Positions 6,196-15,403 of a DNA stretch of 32,731 nucleotides are shown one piece after another; positions within the stretch are counted from its first letter, which is position 1, and each line of letters starts with the position of its first letter. The position numbers and the translations under genes are program-made. Location: the NCBI GenBank assembly GCA_016209275.1, contig JACQWM010000059.1, positions 1-32,731 of the forward strand. The letters run 5' to 3'. The stretch comes from Candidatus Omnitrophota bacterium. Its GTDB lineage: Bacteria; Omnitrophota; Gorgyraeia; Aquiviventales; Aquiviventaceae. Below the pieces are notes generated by a model. That model had not been told where the DNA came from. It worked only from the letters and a program-made list of their open reading frames with translations, and did not search any database.

Positions 6196-7391
6196 CACGA
6201 CGCGCAGGACTTCTCCTCATGGTGGCCGTGGGGCTGAGTGCCGCCGCGCCGAGCGAGTCGGCTGATCAAAAGTCGCTGTGGAGCGACGCCGTTGAGCAGG
6301 CGAAAACGGCCTATCAACGCGGCCATCTGACTGACGCCATCAAGGCGGCGGAAGACGCCTGGCATATCGCCGAAGCCACGTTTGGCGCCGAAGCCGCCAA
6401 CACGGCCGCCTCCCTCCATCAACTCGGCACCTTCTATGCCGCCCAGCATGACCTGAACAAGGCGGAGGATTTTTTGCAGCGGGCGGTGGCGATGCGGGAA
6501 AAAATTCTCGGCGCGGAGCATCCGGATCTTGCGGAATCGCTGGATGCGCTCGCCGCGGTGTACACGCAGCAGGGAGAAGACGACATGGCGGAGCCGCTGC
6601 GCCAGCGCGCCGTGCAGATGAAGCAAAAGATCTTGGGCAAAGACCATCCCAGCCTGGCGATGTCGCTGTACAACGTCGGCAAGGCGTTTTATGACAGCGA
6701 CTACTTCAATGAAGCGGAGACGCACTTTCGGCGCGCGCTCGACATTTGGGAAAAAACCGAAGGGCCGGGCCATCCGGATGTGGCGTACGGATTGATCGGC
6801 CTCGCCCTCGTCGCGAAGCAGCAGGCGCGCTACAGCGACGCGGAGCCCTTGCTGCGGCGCGCGCTGACGATCCGCGAGCGAGCGTTTGGGCCCGCCCACC
6901 CTCTGGTGGAGGAAGCGATCAAGGAGCTGGCACTGCTGCACTATCGGGCCGGCGACGTGAACGAAGCGAAATCATGGTACCAGCGAGCGCTGGAAATCAA
7001 GGAGCGGATGGTCGGACGCCAGGCCATCGAGTTGGTGCCCTACCTAAGCGACCTGGCCGAATTGCACAAGCGCCAGGGGCAATGGCCCACCGCCGAAGCG
7101 CTGTACAGCCGGGTGCTCGCCATCCGCGAGAAAACCCTCGGGCCCGACCATGCGGATCTCATCACCAGCTTGACCGCCTTAGCCAAGGTGTATGAAGCCC
7201 AGCGCCGCGATGCGCAGGCCGAGCCGCTCTACCAGCGGGCGGCGACGATTGCGGAACAGCGCCTCGGGCTGCGTCATCCGACGACGGTGGGGCTCATTGA
7301 TGCGTATACCACGCTGCTCCGCCGCGAGCAGAAATTGGAGCAGGCGCGGGCGTGGGAAGGCAAGATCGAGAAGGTCAAATTAGGGCCGTAA
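6192..7391 (+). CDS. Exported kinesin-light-chain-type TPR protein
   Basis: 399 residues: a signal peptide (residues 1-24, ending near SESA), then tandem tetratricopeptide repeats of the 42-residue kinesin-light-chain type. Each repeat carries the pattern A-x-P/S-L-x-R-A-L-x-I-x-E-K-x-x-G-x-x-H-P (for example HPDLAESLDALAAVY and HPDVAYGLIGLALV). At least seven repeats fill the protein. Such arrays act as protein-binding scaffolds, here likely in the periplasm. The gene overlaps glk by 4 bp and is 7 bp from a second, related TPR gene, so the three probably form one operon. No enzymatic domain is present. Confidence 0.85.
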   Translation: MTRRAGLLLMVAVGLSAAAPSESADQKSLWSDAVEQAKTAYQRGHLTDAIKAAEDAWHIAEATFGAEAANTAASLHQLGTFYAAQHDLNKAEDFLQRAVAMREKILGAEHPDLAESLDALAAVYTQQGEDDMAEPLRQRAVQMKQKILGKDHPSLAMSLYNVGKAFYDSDYFNEAETHFRRALDIWEKTEGPGHPDVAYGLIGLALVAKQQARYSDAEPLLRRALTIRERAFGPAHPLVEEAIKELALLHYRAGDVNEAKSWYQRALEIKERMVGRQAIELVPYLSDLAELHKRQGQWPTAEALYSRVLAIREKTLGPDHADLITSLTALAKVYEAQRRDAQAEPLYQRAATIAEQRLGLRHPTTVGLIDAYTTLLRREQKLEQARAWEGKIEKVKLGP

Positions 7392-7398
7392 TCCCCCA

Positions 7399-8457
7399 AT
7401 GCGGTGGGTGGTGGGGCTCGCACTGGCGGTTCTCGGCAACGCGGCGGCGTCGGCGCGAGAGATTTCCTGGGATGAACTCTACGCGGCCGGTGAAACGCTG
7501 TATCAGCAGCACGCGTACCTCGAGGCGGCCTCCGTCGCTGAAGCCGCCCTGCGGATGGCGGATGCGACCTTCGGCACGACCGATCTGAAAACCGCGCAAA
7601 CGCTCGTGCTGCTCGGCAACGCGCACCTTGGCCGGAGGCAGCTCTCCCGCACGCTCCACTACTACCAGCGCGCCCTCGCCATCCTCGAATATCGGCTCGG
7701 CCCAACGCATCCTCAGGTCAGCGATGTCCTGCTGCTCTTGGCGCGCTACCACCTGCTCGCCGGATCGCCGAAGCAGGCCGAGGCGCTGTGCGAGCGGGCC
7801 CTCATGATCCGCGCGGGAGCCCTCGGCGCGCGCCATCCCCAGACGGCGAAAACGCTGGCGGTCCTGGCGGAGTGCTATGTGGGGCAGCAGGCGTGGCAGC
7901 GCGCGATCGACACCTACGATCGCGCCCTCGCCATCGCGGCCGCCGCCCATCCTGCCGATGAGGAAGAGGTCGGATGGATGCGGCGCCGCATCGCAACACT
8001 CGCGGCGGCACAGGAGCAGGCGACACCGCTCATCTCGCATCCCCCGCTCTTGCTGCAGCGGCTGGATGCGCCGGCCATCTCGGCTCCAGCAGCGGCCGAA
8101 CCGGCGCCAACCATTGACGCTCCAGCCTCCTCCGGCGCCTCCGCGAACCCGGCAGCGCTGGGCGCGCCGCGAGGGAGCCTGCCGTTGGCGAGGGGCTCAG
8201 GCGAAAGCACCCCATTGGGCGCAATGGCCACATCATTCGAAGAGCGGGCGGTGGCAATGCTCCAGATTGGCAACGCCTCCGAAGCGAGGAACCTGTTTCG
8301 GCAAGCCGTGGAGATTTGCGAGAAACGGCTGGGCCCGACCCATCCTGAGACGCTGGCGACGCTGGAGCGCTATCGGCGATTTCTGCAGCACGCCGGGCGG
8401 CCCTCCGAGACGGAGGCGCTCTCCACAGCACCGCCGCATTCCATCGCTGATCAGTGA
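7399..8457 (+). CDS. Second exported kinesin-light-chain-type TPR protein
   Basis: 352 residues with a signal peptide (MRWVVGLALAVLGNAAASA), then about four 42-residue TPR units (for example TLHYYQRALAILEYRLGPTHPQ and ALCERALMIRAGALGARHPQ). A proline/alanine/serine-rich linker follows (about 220-275), and then one further TPR near 276-330 ending in LGPTHPETLATLERYR. The layout suggests a repeat scaffold with a flexible arm carrying a terminal repeat. It probably arose by duplication of the gene upstream (6192) and is co-transcribed with it. Partners and function are unknown. Confidence 0.82.
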   Translation: MRWVVGLALAVLGNAAASAREISWDELYAAGETLYQQHAYLEAASVAEAALRMADATFGTTDLKTAQTLVLLGNAHLGRRQLSRTLHYYQRALAILEYRLGPTHPQVSDVLLLLARYHLLAGSPKQAEALCERALMIRAGALGARHPQTAKTLAVLAECYVGQQAWQRAIDTYDRALAIAAAAHPADEEEVGWMRRRIATLAAAQEQATPLISHPPLLLQRLDAPAISAPAAAEPAPTIDAPASSGASANPAALGAPRGSLPLARGSGESTPLGAMATSFEERAVAMLQIGNASEARNLFRQAVEICEKRLGPTHPETLATLERYRRFLQHAGRPSETEALSTAPPHSIADQ

Positions 8458-8482
8458 CGCGCACAGTGTTATAATCGTCGGG
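8447..8482 (+). promoter_or_regulatory. Promoter of the anion ABC operon, leaderless
   Basis: A consensus -10 TATAAT (8470-8475) ends 7 bp before ATG 8483. The -35 is weak (CTGATC, 8447-8452, 17-bp spacer). No ribosome binding site intervenes, so the mRNA would begin at or next to the start codon. It lies directly after the second TPR gene and marks a new transcription unit. Confidence 0.6.
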
Positions 8483-10210
8483 ATGATCACGCGGCCAACC
8501 ATCACGCAAACGCCCTCGGTGCTGATTGACGGCGCGGTGGCCCTCGTCCTCTGCGCGGTCATCTTCGGCTTGGTCCTCATGGCGCGAGAATGGCAGGCCC
8601 CGCTGCAGTCGGCCGTCGTCATCAATCTGAGCCCCTGGGCCCTGCCGGGGTATGCGGCGCTGTCGTTTCTCCGCGGGATCGCGGCCTACGGGCTGTCGCT
8701 GCTCTTTACGCTCATCTATGGCTATACGGCAGCGCATGCGCCTCGGGCGGAGCGCATCATGATTCCCATCCTCGATATCCTGCAATCCATCCCGGTCTTG
8801 GGATTTTTGCCGGGAGCCGTCGTCGCGTTCATGGCGGTATTTCCCGACACGAATATGGGGTTGGAGCTGGTGTCGATTTTGATGATTTTTTCAGGGCAGG
8901 TGTGGAATATGACCTTCAGTTTTTATTATTCGCTGAAAAATATTCCGTCAGACCTGCGGGAAGCCGCCGCGGTCTATCACTTCAACTGGTGGCAGCGGTT
9001 TTGCCGGCTGGAGCTTCCGGCGTCCATCGTCGGGTTGTCCTGGAACAGCATGATGTCCATGGCCGGCGGATGGTTCTTCCTGATGATCTGCGAAGCCTTC
9101 ACCTTGGGCGAGCACAGCTTTCGGCTCCCCGGCCTAGGCTCCTACATGAGCGTGGCCATCGCCGAGCACAATGTTCCTGCGATCATTGCCGGCAGTTGCG
9201 CCATGATGGGAATCATTGCGTGCGTGGACTTCCTGATCTGGCGCCCGGTCTTGGTGTGGGCGCAGAAGTTTCGGCTGGAAGACACCGCGAGTGCCGCCCA
9301 TGAAGACTCACGGCTCTTGCGCTGGATGCGCCGCTCCTGGTTGTTGCGGCAGCTGCGCGCGCGCGTCACCCACCCTATCAGCGAGCAGCTGTCGACGCCG
9401 ACGCCGCCGGCACCGTTGCCGGCTCCATCGCCGATGGCGGCACCGCGCCCCTTCAGGCTGCCGAGCGCGGTGCGCGTGGCGAGCGTCCTCTTCGGATTAG
9501 CGTGCGCAAGCGTGGTGGTGGTCGGCGGGATCCGGTTCGCCCAGCTGTTGTTGGCCCTGCCGTTGGCGGCCTGGCAGGAAATTTTTAGCGGGGCGCTGCT
9601 CACCTGGCTGCGCGTGATGGGGGCCGTAGCGTTGGGGAGCCTCTGGACGGTGCCGGTCGGGATTTGGATCGGCCAATCCGACCGCCGGCGCAAGCGGCTT
9701 CAACCCCTCGTGCAGATGGCCGCCTCATTCCCAGCGCCCATGCTGTACCCCTTGGTGGTGATCCTGCTGCATCGCGCCGGGTGGGAAATGGAACTGACCG
9801 CCGTGATCTTGATGCTGCTCGGCACGCAATGGTATCTGCTGTTCAATATCATTGCCGGGGCCTCCACCGTGCCTGAAGATCTGCGCGAGGCGGCCGCCGC
9901 GTACCACTTCACGCCGAAGCAGCGCTGGTGGATCGTGTGGTGGCCGGCCGTGTTTCCCTACCTGATCACCGGCTGGGTCACCGCGGCCGGCGGAGCGTGG
10001 AATGCGAGCATTGTGGCGGAATATGTCTCTGCTGAGCGGCGGCTCCACGTCGCCCACGGCCTTGGGTCGATGATTTCCATCTCCGCCGGAGCCGGGCAGC
10101 CTGTCGTCTTGGCCGCGGGTGTCGTGACCATGGTGGTCATTGTGGTGGTGATGAATCGGCTCTGCTGGCGGCCGCTGCAGCGCTTTGCGCAGGTGCGCTA
10201 TGCCGCCTGA
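8483..10210 (+). CDS. Duplicated-permease anion-type ABC importer membrane protein
   Basis: 575 residues containing two binding-protein-dependent permease domains in one chain. Each half has the EAA-type loop that docks on the ATPase: LREAAAVYHFNWWQRFCRLELP (first half, about residue 157) and LREAAAAYHFTPKQRWWIVWWP (second half, about 473). A soluble, proline-rich linker lies between them (about 270-320). The organisation matches the duplicated permease of nitrate/sulfonate/bicarbonate-type transporters (COG4986-like). The start at 8483 follows the TATAAT promoter; in-frame codons upstream lie inside the preceding TPR gene. No substrate-binding protein is adjacent, so the substrate is open: a small oxyanion is only a family-based guess. 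Confidence 0.88.
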   Translation: MITRPTITQTPSVLIDGAVALVLCAVIFGLVLMAREWQAPLQSAVVINLSPWALPGYAALSFLRGIAAYGLSLLFTLIYGYTAAHAPRAERIMIPILDILQSIPVLGFLPGAVVAFMAVFPDTNMGLELVSILMIFSGQVWNMTFSFYYSLKNIPSDLREAAAVYHFNWWQRFCRLELPASIVGLSWNSMMSMAGGWFFLMICEAFTLGEHSFRLPGLGSYMSVAIAEHNVPAIIAGSCAMMGIIACVDFLIWRPVLVWAQKFRLEDTASAAHEDSRLLRWMRRSWLLRQLRARVTHPISEQLSTPTPPAPLPAPSPMAAPRPFRLPSAVRVASVLFGLACASVVVVGGIRFAQLLLALPLAAWQEIFSGALLTWLRVMGAVALGSLWTVPVGIWIGQSDRRRKRLQPLVQMAASFPAPMLYPLVVILLHRAGWEMELTAVILMLLGTQWYLLFNIIAGASTVPEDLREAAAAYHFTPKQRWWIVWWPAVFPYLITGWVTAAGGAWNASIVAEYVSAERRLHVAHGLGSMISISAGAGQPVVLAAGVVTMVVIVVVMNRLCWRPLQRFAQVRYAA

Positions 10211-11597
10211 GGATCTGCTGCAGCTCGACGGCGTGGAGCACAGCTACCAACTGCCTTCGGGGAAGACGGTGACGGCGCTGAGCGACATTCATCTGACGTT
10301 GCGCAGCGGGGAGCTCGTGGCCCTCCTGGGCCCCTCCGGGTGCGGCAAGTCCACGCTCATTCGGATTGCGGCGGGGCTGATTCGCCCCACCAAGGGCGAG
10401 GCGCTGTATCGCCATCAACCGATGCGCGGGCCGCATCCCAACATCGCCCTGATTTTCCAGCAATTCGCCCTCTATCCGTGGCTGACCGTCACGCAGAATA
10501 TCGAGCAAGCGCTCATCGCGCGGGGGATCCAAACCCCGCAGCGCCGGCAACGCATCGCCGAGGTCATCGCCCTCATCGGCCTGGAGGGGTTCGAGGAGGC
10601 GTACCCGAGGGAAATCTCCGGCGGCATGAAACAGCGCGTCGGGATTGCGCGGGCCCTGGCGGTGAGCCCGGAGCTGCTGTGCATGGATGAGCCCTTCAGC
10701 CAAACCGACGCCTTGACCTCGGAGACGCTGCGGAATGAGGTCTTAAACCTCTGGCGCGATCGCGAGCGCTATCCGGAGTCGATCCTGCTCGTGAGCCATG
10801 ACATCCACGAAGTGGCGTTGATGGCCAATCGCATTTTGGTGATGTCCGCGAATCCCGGGCGCATTCAAACCACGCTCGAGAACGCGCTGCCCTATCCGCG
10901 GGATACCCGGTCAGCCGCGTACGCCGCATTGGTGGAGCGCCTTCACGACATCATCACGGGATTGTACATGCCTGAGAGCGTGGCTGTCACCCTTCCGCAG
11001 CCGGCGGCGGCTCCCACCACGACGGCCGTCACGGAACTGCGCGCGATGACGGCGATCCCGCTGGTGGAAATCCGAGAAATCGTCGGGCTCTTGGAGGCGA
11101 TCAAGCGCCGCGGAGACGACGTGGAGTTTTTCCGATTGACCACGGAGCTCGGCCTGACGTTTACGCGCATCCTGTTGGCGGCGAAGGCGGCGGAGCTGCT
11201 GGGGTTCCTCGAAACGCCGCAAGACCGATTGGTGCTGACCGAGCTTGGCCGCCACCTCTTGGCGAGCCCGCGAAAGGGGCGCAAGCAGATCGTCCGCAAG
11301 CAGCTGCTCGCCCTGCCGATCATCAAGCGGCTGCGCGATATGCTGGAGCATAGCGAAGACCACACGATTCCCAAAGATGTCATTCTAGAAGAGTTGGCGA
11401 TCCAGTGCCCTCAGGAGGATCCCAAGCGGCTCTTCCGCATCCTCATGAACTGGGGCCGATTCGCCGACGTCTGGACGTTCATCGCCCCCGCAGGGATCCT
11501 GACGATGAACGGCGCCAACCGTCCTGTCGCGGCCAAGACGCCATCAGAAGAACAAGGAGGGAACACACATGCCGGTGGGAGTGGCGGCACCGTCTGA
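10200..11597 (+). CDS. Anion-type ABC importer ATPase with C-terminal AAA-associated domain
   Basis: 465 residues. Residues 1-260 are an ABC ATPase: Walker A GPSGCGKST near 45, signature ISGGMKQRVGIARAL near 139, Walker B LLCMDEPFSQTDAL near 160 and switch histidine SHDIHEV near 198. Residues about 290-440 form a second, helical domain (IVGLLEAIKRRGDDVEFFRLTTELGL and a winged-helix-like LELTELGRHLL-type segment). This matches the AAA-associated C-terminal domain of this transporter class and may be regulatory. ATG 10200 overlaps the permease gene by 11 bp; a TTG at 10185 is an alternative. The last 29 bp overlap moxR, joining the transporter to the bat operon. Confidence 0.9.
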   Translation: MPPEDLLQLDGVEHSYQLPSGKTVTALSDIHLTLRSGELVALLGPSGCGKSTLIRIAAGLIRPTKGEALYRHQPMRGPHPNIALIFQQFALYPWLTVTQNIEQALIARGIQTPQRRQRIAEVIALIGLEGFEEAYPREISGGMKQRVGIARALAVSPELLCMDEPFSQTDALTSETLRNEVLNLWRDRERYPESILLVSHDIHEVALMANRILVMSANPGRIQTTLENALPYPRDTRSAAYAALVERLHDIITGLYMPESVAVTLPQPAAAPTTTAVTELRAMTAIPLVEIREIVGLLEAIKRRGDDVEFFRLTTELGLTFTRILLAAKAAELLGFLETPQDRLVLTELGRHLLASPRKGRKQIVRKQLLALPIIKRLRDMLEHSEDHTIPKDVILEELAIQCPQEDPKRLFRILMNWGRFADVWTFIAPAGILTMNGANRPVAAKTPSEEQGGNTHAGGSGGTV

Positions 11598-12558
11598 GCA
11601 GAGCAAAGAGGTGACGGCCCAGCTGCAGCGGCTGGCGCACGAAATCAACAAAGTGATCATCGGGCAGCGGACCCTCATTGAGCGGCTGCTGGTGGGGCTG
11701 CTAGCCAACGGCCATGTGCTGCTGGAGGGGGTCCCGGGGCTGGCCAAGACGCTCTCCGTGAAAACACTGGCCCAGACGCTCTCGGTGAAATTCCAGCGCA
11801 TCCAGTTCACGCCGGATTTGCTGCCGGCTGATCTGATCGGCACGCTGATTTTCAATCCGCGCGACGGAGGGTTTACCGTCAAGAAAGGCCCGGTCTTTGC
11901 GAATATCATCCTGGCCGATGAAATCAATCGAGCGCCCGCCAAGGTGCAAAGCGCGCTGCTGGAAGCGATGCAAGAGCGGCAGGTGACCATCGGGGAGCAG
12001 ACGTTTCGGCTGGAGGAGCCATTTATGGTGCTGGCCACCCAGAATCCGATCGAGCAGGAGGGCACGTATCCGCTGCCCGAAGCGCAGGTGGACCGCTTCA
12101 TGCTCAAGACCGTGATCAGCTATCCCAACCGGCCGGAGGAAAAACGCATCATGGAGCAGATGGCGAGCGCGAACCCCTCGATCGCCGTCGATGCCGTGAT
12201 GAGTGTTGAGCAATTGCTGCAAGCCCGCGCGGCGGTCAGCGCGGTGTACCTCGATGACAAAATCAAAGAGTACGTGCTCGACATCGTGATGGCCACGCGG
12301 AATCCGAAGACCTACGCGCCGGATCTGGTCCAAATGATCCACTACGGCGCGTCGCCCCGGGCGACGATTTATCTGGCCCTGGCCGCGAAAGCCTGCGCGT
12401 TCCTTCAAGGACGCAACTACGTCGTCCCCCAGGACATCAAGTCCATCGGCCTGGATGTGCTGCGGCATCGTGTGATTCCCACCTATGAAGCCGAAGCGGA
12501 AGGCATGACGTCCGAGTCGATTCTGAAACAATTGTTTGAGCGCGTTCCCGTCCCCTAA
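11569..12558 (+). CDS. moxR: MoxR-family AAA+ ATPase
   Basis: A 329-residue cytoplasmic AAA+ chaperone-like ATPase. Seen: Walker A EGVPGLAKT (about 47-55), Walker B IILADEINRAPAKVQSALLEAMQE (about 108-131, split here by function into DE Walker B and the following helix), and sensor 1 VLATQNPIEQEGTYPLPEAQ (about 154-173). MoxR proteins act with VWA-domain proteins to mature or activate complexes, and here it heads a set of five bat-type genes. A textbook ribosome binding site AAGGAGG (11554-11560) stands 8 bases before the start, inside the end of the ABC ATPase gene. This allows strong independent translation. Confidence 0.95.
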   Translation: MPVGVAAPSEQSKEVTAQLQRLAHEINKVIIGQRTLIERLLVGLLANGHVLLEGVPGLAKTLSVKTLAQTLSVKFQRIQFTPDLLPADLIGTLIFNPRDGGFTVKKGPVFANIILADEINRAPAKVQSALLEAMQERQVTIGEQTFRLEEPFMVLATQNPIEQEGTYPLPEAQVDRFMLKTVISYPNRPEEKRIMEQMASANPSIAVDAVMSVEQLLQARAAVSAVYLDDKIKEYVLDIVMATRNPKTYAPDLVQMIHYGASPRATIYLALAAKACAFLQGRNYVVPQDIKSIGLDVLRHRVIPTYEAEAEGMTSESILKQLFERVPVP

Positions 12559-12561
12559 GGG

Positions 12562-13437
12562 ATGATTCCTCCCGAGATCCTCAAGCAAGTGCGGCGGATT
12601 GAAATTCTCACCAACCGCCTCGTCAATGATACGATGGCCGGCCGGTATTCGAGCGTGTTCAAGGGCCACGGCATCGAGTTCGAGGAAGTCCGAGAATACC
12701 AGCCTGGGGACGATATCCGCGCCATCGACTGGAATGTGACCGCGCGCACCGGGCGGCCGTTCATCAAGCGGTTTGTCGAAGAGCGCGAGCTGTCGGTCAT
12801 GTTTCTCGTGGACCTGAGCCGCTCGATGGCCTTCGGCTCATCGCGCGCGCTCAAGCAGCGCGCGGCCACGGAGCTGTGCTCGCTGCTCGCGTTTTCCGCC
12901 ATCAAAAATCTGGACAAGGTCGGGCTTCTCCTATTTACCGACCGCGTGGAGCGATTCATCCCGCCGAAGAAAGGCCGGCGGCACGTCTTGCGGCTGATTC
13001 GCGAGGTGCTCTCGTTTAGCCCCTCGGGCGACGGAACGGACATCGCCGACGCCTTGCAGTATCTTGGCCGGATCACCCACCGCAAGACCGTCGCCTTTTT
13101 GCTCTCAGATTTTTTCTGCGATGACCTGCACACCCCCTTGAGCATCGCCGGCCGGCGGCATGATCTCATCGCGGTCCATCTGATCGATCCGCGCGAAACG
13201 CGCCTGCCGCCGCTCGGCTGGGTCCGGTTCGATGATGCGGAAACCGGCGAGCCGATCACCCTCGATGCCAGCCGCTCCGACATCCGAGACGATTATGCCC
13301 AAGCGAGCGTTGATCATCAGGCCCGAGTCGCGGGCATGATGCGAGCGGCCGGGGTGGATCTAGTCACGGTCTATACCGATCAGCCCTATTTAGAGCCGTT
13401 CCTGAGGCTCTTTGCCCGACGAGCGGCGCGCCGATGA
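12562..13437 (+). CDS. DUF58 / VWA-like protein
   Basis: 291 residues. The DUF58 hallmark is present near residue 38-62: GIEFEEVREYQPGDDIRAIDWN, followed by a von Willebrand A-like fold with a metal-site motif DLSRS (about 88-92). DUF58 proteins nearly always follow moxR and are thought to be its partner, linking the ATPase to the membrane VWA proteins. The gene starts 3 bp after moxR and overlaps the next gene by 4 bp (ATGA). No membrane segment is obvious, so it is probably cytoplasmic. Confidence 0.92.
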   Translation: MIPPEILKQVRRIEILTNRLVNDTMAGRYSSVFKGHGIEFEEVREYQPGDDIRAIDWNVTARTGRPFIKRFVEERELSVMFLVDLSRSMAFGSSRALKQRAATELCSLLAFSAIKNLDKVGLLLFTDRVERFIPPKKGRRHVLRLIREVLSFSPSGDGTDIADALQYLGRITHRKTVAFLLSDFFCDDLHTPLSIAGRRHDLIAVHLIDPRETRLPPLGWVRFDDAETGEPITLDASRSDIRDDYAQASVDHQARVAGMMRAAGVDLVTVYTDQPYLEPFLRLFARRAARR

Positions 13438-14414
13438 GAGGGTTTCACGTTTCAGGTTTCAGGTTTCAGGTTCCCTGGATGGCCATACTACTCGCCTATG
13501 TTGGGATAACAGCAGCATGGGCGGCGGACCCCGAGGTGACGGTGCAGACAGCCGTAGATAAGGCCGAGGTGGAGATCGGCGAGCCGGTCCGATACGCCAT
13601 CACCGCCGAGTATCCCGCGGGGAGCCGCGTGAGCTGGCCGGCGATCGGGGCGGTTATCGGCGAGATGGATGTCGAGGACCGCGGGGCCGCGACTCAGCCG
13701 ATCTCCGGCGGCAGAATGCGGGAAACGCGCTGGTATCGCCTGCGCAGCTATGACGTGGGGTCGCATGCGATTCCGCCGCCGGCCATTGGGATCATCGGCA
13801 GCGATGGGCAGGAGCGGGCGGTCTCCGGCGAAGCCACCGCCGTGACGGTCAACAGCGGCTTGCCGGCGTCCGATTGGAAGACCTTGGACATCCGCGATGC
13901 CAAACCGCCGGTCTTCCTTGTGCCATGGCGCGCCATCCTCATCGGAGGCGCGCTGTTGCTGCTGATCGGGGCAGGCTTGGGGGTGTGGTGGGTTCGGCAG
14001 CGTCGAGTGATCGCACCGACGTCTCCGCCTCCGCGTCCGCCGCATGAGGAGGCGTTTGAGGACTTCGCCCGGTTGGAGGCGGAAGGCTTATTACCGCAGC
14101 ATCGCGAGGAGGAGTATGTGGTGCGGCTCTCGGCGATCGCGCGCGTTTATATCGAGCGGTGCCACGGCCTGCGCGCGCCGGAGATGACGACGGAAGAGTT
14201 CCTGCATGCCGCGACGACGGCCCAAGCGCTCGCGCCGGATCAGCAGCAGCTGCTGCGCGACTTTCTCACCGCCTGCGACTTGGTGAAATTCGCGCGATAC
14301 CGGCCGTCGGTTCAAGAAGGCCACGCGCTGATGGCTTCGGCTCGGCGATTCGTGCAGCAGACGATGCCTGCCGAGACCGTCCCGACACCTCAACCGGAGC
14401 TGCGCAACGTATGA
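13434..14414 (+). CDS. Membrane-anchored DUF4381-like protein of the bat operon
   Basis: 326 residues: an N-terminal signal segment (WMAILLAYVGITAAWA, about 16-31), then a periplasmic beta-rich domain (VDKAEVEIGEPVRYAITAEY). One transmembrane helix follows (WRAILIGGALLLLIGAGL, about 163-181), then a cytoplasmic helical tail (EEYVVRLSAIARVYIERCHG). This is the DUF4381 plan found between DUF58 and batA in bat operons, and is related in outline to BatD. The first 14 residues (HVSGFRFQV part) are encoded by a heptamer tandem repeat at 13442-13474, so the original start may have been different. ATGA overlaps occur at both ends. Confidence 0.82.
   Translation: MRGFHVSGFRFQVPWMAILLAYVGITAAWAADPEVTVQTAVDKAEVEIGEPVRYAITAEYPAGSRVSWPAIGAVIGEMDVEDRGAATQPISGGRMRETRWYRLRSYDVGSHAIPPPAIGIIGSDGQERAVSGEATAVTVNSGLPASDWKTLDIRDAKPPVFLVPWRAILIGGALLLLIGAGLGVWWVRQRRVIAPTSPPPRPPHEEAFEDFARLEAEGLLPQHREEEYVVRLSAIARVYIERCHGLRAPEMTTEEFLHAATTAQALAPDQQQLLRDFLTACDLVKFARYRPSVQEGHALMASARRFVQQTMPAETVPTPQPELRNV
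13442..13474 (+). repeat. Degenerate heptamer tandem repeat (GTTTCAG)
   Basis: Units GTTTCAC, GTTTCAG, GTTTCAG, GTTTCAG and a partial GTTCC lie end to end from 13442 to 13474. The array starts 8 bp inside a coding region and is translated as part of the N-terminus. Because 7 is not a multiple of 3, successive units are read in different frames. Confidence 0.9.
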
Positions 14415-15403
14415 CATTCCATGATCCGTGGTGGTTCACGAGCCTTGGGGGGCTCATCGGGCTGTGGTGGCTCGCCCTGCGGCGCGCGCGGCCGGCACTG
14501 CGATTTCCCAGCGTCAACGGATTGACACTGGTCATGCACCGAAGCCGCGCGGGCTGGTTGCGCGTGCCCGCGTGGCTTCGTCTGACGGCGCTCGCCCTCA
14601 TCACGGCCGCGCTGGCGCGCCCGCAGCTGGGGCTGGAGGCCACCAAGGTTTCGGCCGAAGGCATTGACATCGTGCTGGCCGTCGACGTCTCCTCCAGCAT
14701 GCTGGCGGAGGATTTTACGCTGCGCGGACGCCGCACCAATCGCCTTGAGGTCGTGAAAGATGTCGTCAAGGATTTTGTCGACCATCGGCCGAATGATCGG
14801 ATCGGGCTGGTGATTTTCGCCGGGCGGCCGTATACCCAATGCCCGCTCACGCTTGACCATGGGTGGCTGCTGAGGTGCCTGACGCAAGCACAGATTGGCA
14901 TGGTGGAGGATGGCACCGCGATCGGCTCCGGCATAGCCACGAGCCTCAACCGCCTGCGCAGCTCCAAGGCCAACAGCCGCGTCATGGTGCTCCTGACCGA
15001 CGGGGTGAATAATGCCGGCGCCATCACGCCGGAGGCCGCGGCCCAACTCGCCAAGGCGCTCAAGGTCAAGATGTACGCCGTGGGAGCCGGCACCAAAGGC
15101 GCGGCGCCCTTTCCCGTGAAGAACGCCTTCGGGCAGACGGTCTACCAGCCGGTGCAGATTGATGTGGATGATGAGGGCCTCACGCGTATTGCCGAAGAGA
15201 CCGGCGGGACGTATTTTCGGGCCACCGATACAGACTCGCTGAAGCAGACGTATGCGCACATCGATCAGATGGAAACCACCGTCATCGAGCAGCCCCGGTA
15301 TCTGACGTATCAGGAGTGGTACCCATGGTTCGTCATCCCAGCTCTGCTGGTGTTGCTGGTTGAGCTCGTGTTAGCGAATACCTGGCTGCGGGTATTGCCA
15401 TAG
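14411..15403 (+). CDS. batA: BatA-like VWA membrane protein
   Basis: 330 residues. A short N-terminal membrane region (FTSLGGLIGLWWLAL; a second span near 57-73) precedes a VWA domain. The intact metal-ion site is DVSSS (about 94-98), with the Thr in GTAIG (about 174) and LLTDGVNNAG (about 196-205). A C-terminal transmembrane helix follows (WFVIPALLVLLVELVLA, about 306-322). This is the aerotolerance (Bat) family plan. The ATG overlaps the previous stop (ATGA), and batB begins on the next base after its own stop. It probably displays its VWA domain to the periplasm or cytoplasm as a protein-binding module regulated by MoxR. Confidence 0.9.
   Translation: MTFHDPWWFTSLGGLIGLWWLALRRARPALRFPSVNGLTLVMHRSRAGWLRVPAWLRLTALALITAALARPQLGLEATKVSAEGIDIVLAVDVSSSMLAEDFTLRGRRTNRLEVVKDVVKDFVDHRPNDRIGLVIFAGRPYTQCPLTLDHGWLLRCLTQAQIGMVEDGTAIGSGIATSLNRLRSSKANSRVMVLLTDGVNNAGAITPEAAAQLAKALKVKMYAVGAGTKGAAPFPVKNAFGQTVYQPVQIDVDDEGLTRIAEETGGTYFRATDTDSLKQTYAHIDQMETTVIEQPRYLTYQEWYPWFVIPALLVLLVELVLANTWLRVLP

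Noticed and set aside
5949-6941. Long open frame (330 codons) on the minus strand
   Set aside because: It is antisense to the 3' end of glk and the first TPR gene, has an Arg/His-rich composition typical of shadow frames in GC-rich DNA, and shows no family motif.
7877-8482. N-terminal extension of the duplicated permease
   Set aside because: The extra 202 codons lie inside the second TPR gene and are Arg/Pro/Ser-rich; the promoter at 8470 and the membrane-protein-like start at 8483 fit better.
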